Shown: in pieces, positions 57,677 through 64,000 of the stretch
Numbering within the stretch: the stretch's first letter is position 1
Layout: the number at the start of each line of letters is the position of its first letter
NCBI RefSeq assembly: GCF_000400715.1
Contig: NZ_KE007348.1
Location: 16,299-80,298, forward strand
Direction: 5' to 3'
DNA from: Acinetobacter genomosp. 15BJ
GTDB lineage: Bacteria > Pseudomonadota > Gammaproteobacteria > Pseudomonadales > Moraxellaceae
DNA length: 64,000 nt
Program-made: the position numbers and the translations under genes
Notes under the pieces: model-generated
The model's input: only the letters and a program-made list of their open reading frames with translations
What the model was told of the DNA's origin: nothing
The model's database searches: none

Positions 57677-58675
57677 TTAATTCATTCGGCATATGCTTAA
57701 AATTGCAATGTCATCTGCTACATGTTCAGGGGCTTTGAATGAGTCATTTTGAAGATGTTCGACCAATTGATTAAACTGATCGTTCAGACCACCATCAAAT
57801 GGTTCCAAGGCACCATCAGAACATAAAATGAACCGCGCATGACGACTTAATTTACAGTGGTGCTCTTCGACTTCAAGCTCTTCAGTCAGGCCAAGTGGAA
57901 AGCTACTGGTCGTTAAAATCTGAGGTGGTTGATTCGGTTCAAAAATAATGGGGGGAGGGTAATGTCCCGCACTTGACCAACGCACTTCATGGGTGACTAA
58001 GTTTAGGATCCCAGCAACCATGGTAATGTGTTTCTCAATATTCTCTTGTACCAACATCGCATTAAGCTTTTGAATCAATTGGCTTGGTGTTTTTGAACGG
58101 CCATGAAAGGCTGCCATCCACGAGGTTAATAAGCTACTGGTGACACCATGTCCTGAAACATCAGCCAAATAAAACAATACCTCTTCATCATTTAAACGCC
58201 AATAATCATACCAATCCCCAGATAAATAAGCAGACGGTTGAAAAAGGGATTCAAACTGATAGTTGGGTAATTCGATTGGGTTCGGTAAAAGACGTTTTTG
58301 TAATTCGGCAGCAGAAGGTAAATCTCGACTATCTTGATTACGTTTGTATTGAGCATCTATTTTAAACAAAGAATGAATCGGATTTTTTGGCAAACTATCC
58401 CAAATCCAACCTGCTAATGCACCTTGTTCCCATGCTTGTGCTAATGCTGTGCCCTCATGTTCAAATGCAAGCACAATTGTTGGGAGCTTCCACTGATATT
58501 TTAAAAAGTCTTGTACATCGGCAATTGCAATGATGGTTTGATCATACAAATCCAAATCATCAATTTGAATGATCTGCAAACTCGGTAACTCAGTTAAAGC
58601 TTGATCTAAACAAGGTACGGAACGCGTGGGTTGTATGAAATACATAGATGAATAGCCAATCCTTTGTATGATCAT
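57677..58675 (-). CDS. gigA: SpoIIE/PP2C-type serine phosphatase, GigA-like
   Basis: 332 residues. The first 110 form a receiver-like region without a clear phosphorylation site. The PP2C domain has metal residues D154 in SGDWYDYW, D172 in LADVSGHGVT, D287 in LCSDGALEPF and D321/D322 in DDIAILS. The substrate is probably the downstream STAS protein. The start could also be ATG 58645 (MYFIQPTRS); neither has a strong ribosome site. Confidence 0.8.
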   Translation of the reverse strand: MIIQRIGYSSMYFIQPTRSVPCLDQALTELPSLQIIQIDDLDLYDQTIIAIADVQDFLKYQWKLPTIVLAFEHEGTALAQAWEQGALAGWIWDSLPKNPIHSLFKIDAQYKRNQDSRDLPSAAELQKRLLPNPIELPNYQFESLFQPSAYLSGDWYDYWRLNDEEVLFYLADVSGHGVTSSLLTSWMAAFHGRSKTPSQLIQKLNAMLVQENIEKHITMVAGILNLVTHEVRWSSAGHYPPPIIFEPNQPPQILTTSSFPLGLTEELEVEEHHCKLSRHARFILCSDGALEPFDGGLNDQFNQLVEHLQNDSFKAPEHVADDIAILSICRMN

Positions 58676-58715
58676 TTAAAATTCATCATAGATGAAAGAT
58701 GACCTTGGATATAGT

Positions 58716-58743
58716 ATTGCCAGAGTTTAAATTCTCTGGCAAT
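58716..58743. other. Dyad hairpin between mlaA and gigA-like gene
   Basis: ATTGCCAGAG and CTCTGGCAAT are exact inverted copies around TTTAAATT, 33 nt after the mlaA stop. No U-tract follows on the minus strand, so it is not a classic terminator. Confidence 0.55.
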
Positions 58744-58775
58744 ACATAAGTTTGTAAAACATTATTTTAAATTAA

Positions 58776-59654
58776 TCATTTTTCATTGGAAGAGCTGTCA
58801 TCAGTGTCATCTTCATCGCTAATGAAAGAAACATCATTTGAGTCGCCACGCTTTTCTGCGATCTGGAAAGCTTTACGTTGTAAATAGAAATCACGAATCA
58901 TTGCGTACTTGTCACCTTTTAGACTTTCTTCAATATCAAGAATTTGAGAACGTGCATCAACCGCCTGTAATACATTGGTTGACCAATAAATACCTTCTTG
59001 ATCATCTAATAAGTATTTTTGTGGACGACCATAGCTATCTGCGGCTAAACCAAAACCATCACGGAATGTACTTGGGCCGAAGAAAGGCAACATCACATAA
59101 GGACCAGATGGAACACCATAATAGCCTAGAGTCACACCAAAACTTTCCTCTTCAGTGCTTAAACCCAAACGACGGGCAGGATCAGCAAAACCCAAGGTTG
59201 TTAAAGTATTCACTGTAAAGCGCCCTAAGGTTTTTGCGGCGCGCGTTGGGCGACCCTGCATTAACTGGTTAACTGCATTCCAAGGTTCACCTAAGTTTTT
59301 GCGGAATTGACGATATGGACTACGCACAGGTTCTGGCACTTTAGCAACATATTGAATTGCAATAGGCTTTAATAAGTTACGGTCTAACATGTCATTGAAT
59401 GCATAGACTTGGCGGTTCAATGGTTGTAGAGGGTCTTTAACAGAATCAGGTTGTGCTGCATTCGCATTCACTTTTAAGTCATCTTTAGTTAAATGCTTTA
59501 AATCTTTAATCGCTTGAATCGTTGAAGTCTTTTGCTCCGCAGTGACTTGGCTTGTTACAGCATTAGCTGAATCGCTGGGGGTTTCTTGTGCGAATACTGT
59601 TGAACATGCTCCAGCAGTTAACAACCCAAGCAAGATAAAATTTGAGTAATGCAT
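58776..59654 (-). CDS. mlaA: Phospholipid-binding protein MlaA (VacJ)
   Basis: 292 residues. MlaA/VacJ domain from about 72: DPLQPLNRQVYAFNDMLDR, FTVNTLTTLGFADPARRLGL, EESFGVTLGYYGVPSGPYVMLPFFGPSTFRDGFGLAADSY. It sits in the outer membrane and removes surface phospholipids, handing them to MlaC. The N-terminus is FILLGLLTAGACSTVFAQE: C17 is present but A occupies -3, while VFA-Q fits signal peptidase I. The tail is acidic (DEDDTDDSSSNEK). The other mla genes are not in the window. Confidence 0.92.
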   Translation of the reverse strand: MHYSNFILLGLLTAGACSTVFAQETPSDSANAVTSQVTAEQKTSTIQAIKDLKHLTKDDLKVNANAAQPDSVKDPLQPLNRQVYAFNDMLDRNLLKPIAIQYVAKVPEPVRSPYRQFRKNLGEPWNAVNQLMQGRPTRAAKTLGRFTVNTLTTLGFADPARRLGLSTEEESFGVTLGYYGVPSGPYVMLPFFGPSTFRDGFGLAADSYGRPQKYLLDDQEGIYWSTNVLQAVDARSQILDIEESLKGDKYAMIRDFYLQRKAFQIAEKRGDSNDVSFISDEDDTDDSSSNEK

Positions 59655-59848
59655 ATAAGTCCTTAATCGCTGTTAGAGCGAAATAATACAGCCATTAAAA
59701 TGATTGCGTCATAGAACGCGAAACATAAAGATGAGCATATAGTTTAGTTGTTCTCCTATTATTAAAACAAATTCGGTCGAAAAATATAAGAAAAATTGTG
59801 ATTTTGGTTTAAAAATGTTCACTCGAATAAAAAAGAATGAAAAGGGGG

Positions 59849-59876
59849 TTGTGTTGGTTTGGAAATGCTGTAGAAT
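59849..59876 (+). promoter_or_regulatory. Candidate upstream rRNA promoter (P1)
   Basis: TTGTGT, 16-bp spacer, TAGAAT, with an A/T-rich stretch just upstream that may act as an UP element. Position about 340 bp before 16S fits an rrn P1. Confidence 0.55.
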
Positions 59877-59988
59877 GCACATCCATCGGCGGTGATGCAG
59901 ATAAAAACTTGTTGAGAAACAAGGATTTGGCTAGAGAGGTTAGATTCTTGGATTGGTTGATAAGTTTGCTAAATATCTAAATTACCTG

Positions 59989-60016
59989 TTGACTTTTAAG
60001 AAATTGAGAGTAATAT
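59989..60016 (+). promoter_or_regulatory. Candidate downstream rRNA promoter (P2)
   Basis: TTGACT, 16-bp spacer, TAATAT: a close match to the sigma-70 consensus about 200 bp before 16S. Confidence 0.7.
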
Positions 60017-60218
60017 AGCCGACCTAGCTTGATGATGACGAATCATCGAGAAGATCATTAAGAGAATAGAAGAACAACTTGTGTGGATTTTTACTGGTTG
60101 ATCAATCGAAAATATTTCATTGATTGAATGGTAAAAATTTCTCGAAGTTTATTTGAGCGAATTTTTAGTCAGAAAATTGATGAGCCAAGATTTGTAGCCA
60201 TAAGCTACTAATGATTTT

Positions 60219-61756
<1,538 letters not shown>

Positions 61757-61815
61757 ACGAAAGATTGGTGACCGGTAAGAATCCACAACAAGTTGTTCTT
61801 CGAAGATGTATCTGA

Positions 61816-61892
<77 letters not shown>

Positions 61893-61947
61893 AATCTGAT
61901 TGCAGTAGCTTAGATTGAAAGATATGTCGTTCATTAAGTGATAAGCT

Positions 61948-62023
61948 GGGGACTTAGCTTAGTTGGTAGAGCGCCTGCTTTGCACGCAGGAGGTCAGGAG
62001 TTCGACTCTCCTAGTCTCCACCA
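61948..62023 (+). tRNA. tRNA-Ala (TGC)
   Basis: 76 bases including CCA. Acceptor GGGGACT / AGTCTCC, D-arm AGCTTAGTTGGTAGAGC, anticodon loop CTTTGCACG, T-arm GTTCGACTC. Second spacer tRNA. Confidence 0.97.
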
Positions 62024-62423
62024 TACATTACGAAGTAATGTAGAAAACGAAAGTTAAATTCCAAAGATAGCTTATAGAAATTAATAAATAAGAAGATCGA
62101 ATGATCTTGGTTTATTAACTTCTGTGATTTATCACAGTTTACTACTCACCGACGAGGTGGTAGTTAATCATTAACAGATTAGAAAATTGAGTCTGAAATA
62201 AATTGTTCAAACTCGATTAATTTGACACTAACGGTAATACGTAAGTATTTCAGTTAGATGAAGAATTAATCTGAGAACTAGCAAAAACACTGAATCAAGC
62301 GTTTTGGTATATGAATTAGATTGAAGCTGTATAGTGATTAAATTCACAGACAACAGATAGTAGCAATTAAGTTTGCAACGATAACACTCACTTGTATGTG
62401 TTAACGACTGTTTGGGGTTGTAT
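62024..62423 (+). other. Second half of 16S-23S spacer
   Basis: About 400 bases with no gene. Hairpins seen: CTGTGA-TTTA-TCACAG near 62125-62140 and ACTAC-T-CACC / GGTG-GTAGT near 62140-62164. These are probably processing or antitermination structures. Confidence 0.6.

Positions 62424-64000
<1,577 letters not shown>

Larger units (their letters stand above)
59655..60218 (+). promoter_or_regulatory. rRNA operon control and leader region
   Basis: 564 bases between mlaA and 16S hold two candidate promoters and the transcribed leader. Leader bases 60068-60107 are complementary to 61763-61802 after the 16S, forming the pre-16S processing stalk. No gene is present. Confidence 0.75.

Overview
The window is a chromosomal segment of an Acinetobacter-like gammaproteobacterium (family Moraxellaceae). 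The 16S gene has the genus-typical layout, followed by a spacer with tRNA-Ile(GAT) and tRNA-Ala(TGC). Base composition is AT-rich. Gene order (gacS / cysM / rlmD / relA / mazG; pcnB-folK-panB-panC; trxA-rho; GigA/GigB-like pair; mlaA) fits Acinetobacter and partly Pseudomonas. The variable V1 region of the 16S does not look like the A. baumannii version I remember, so I do not assign a species. I see no prophage, insertion sequence, CRISPR array or integron; this is mostly core genome.

Layout. 1-3.7 kb: partial Nudix hydrolase, rsfS, and a three-gene set (crotonase, glxR-like reductase, hyi). 3.8-14.5 kb: gacS-type hybrid kinase divergent from cysM, PolB-like exonuclease, rlmD, relA, then an SDR, mazG and a ComEA-like secreted HhH protein. 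14.7-20 kb: pcnB-folK-panB-panC, then rapZ, an HPr/NPr protein and darP. 20-36.3 kb: acyl-CoA synthetase, then the classical thrS-infC / rpmI-rplT / pheS-pheT-ihfA translation cluster, here cut into three blocks by unrelated genes. The inserted genes are a small conserved protein, a GST, a membrane protein, an arylamine NAT, a YqaA protein, an MFS transporter, a frameshifted NADAR gene, a ParB-like protein and two unknowns. 36.3-44.3 kb: Ala-rich lipoprotein, rho, trxA, ppx, accA, tilS, proC, yggT. 44.4-55.3 kb: acyltransferase, polA, a DUF2339 giant membrane protein, an MscS channel with a partner protein, gspE, ohr. 55.6-59.7 kb: small secreted protein, nitrilase, gigB-like STAS protein, gigA-like PP2C phosphatase, mlaA. 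59.8-64 kb: rRNA operon promoters, 16S, two tRNAs, and the first ~1.6 kb of 23S.

How genes work together. Much of the window is translation and RNA metabolism (rsfS, rlmD, pcnB, darP, thrS, infC, L35, L20, pheST, tilS, rho, rRNA). Stress signalling is also well represented: GacS, RelA, RapZ, NPr and a GigA/GigB-like partner-switch pair.

The least ordinary sequence-level observations are: (a) a hairpin upstream of thrS carrying a CGT triplet 30-32 nt before the start codon, resembling the E. coli threonyl operator; (b) a perfect 26-bp palindrome that contains both stop codons of two convergent genes and makes both proteins end in QKES; (c) nested inverted repeats in the 525-bp gap before pheS; (d) a single-base frameshift at an A6 run in a NADAR gene; (e) a CAPC active site in thioredoxin; and (f) a rare ATT start for infC. 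I did not find a clearly new multi-gene defence or biosynthetic system.
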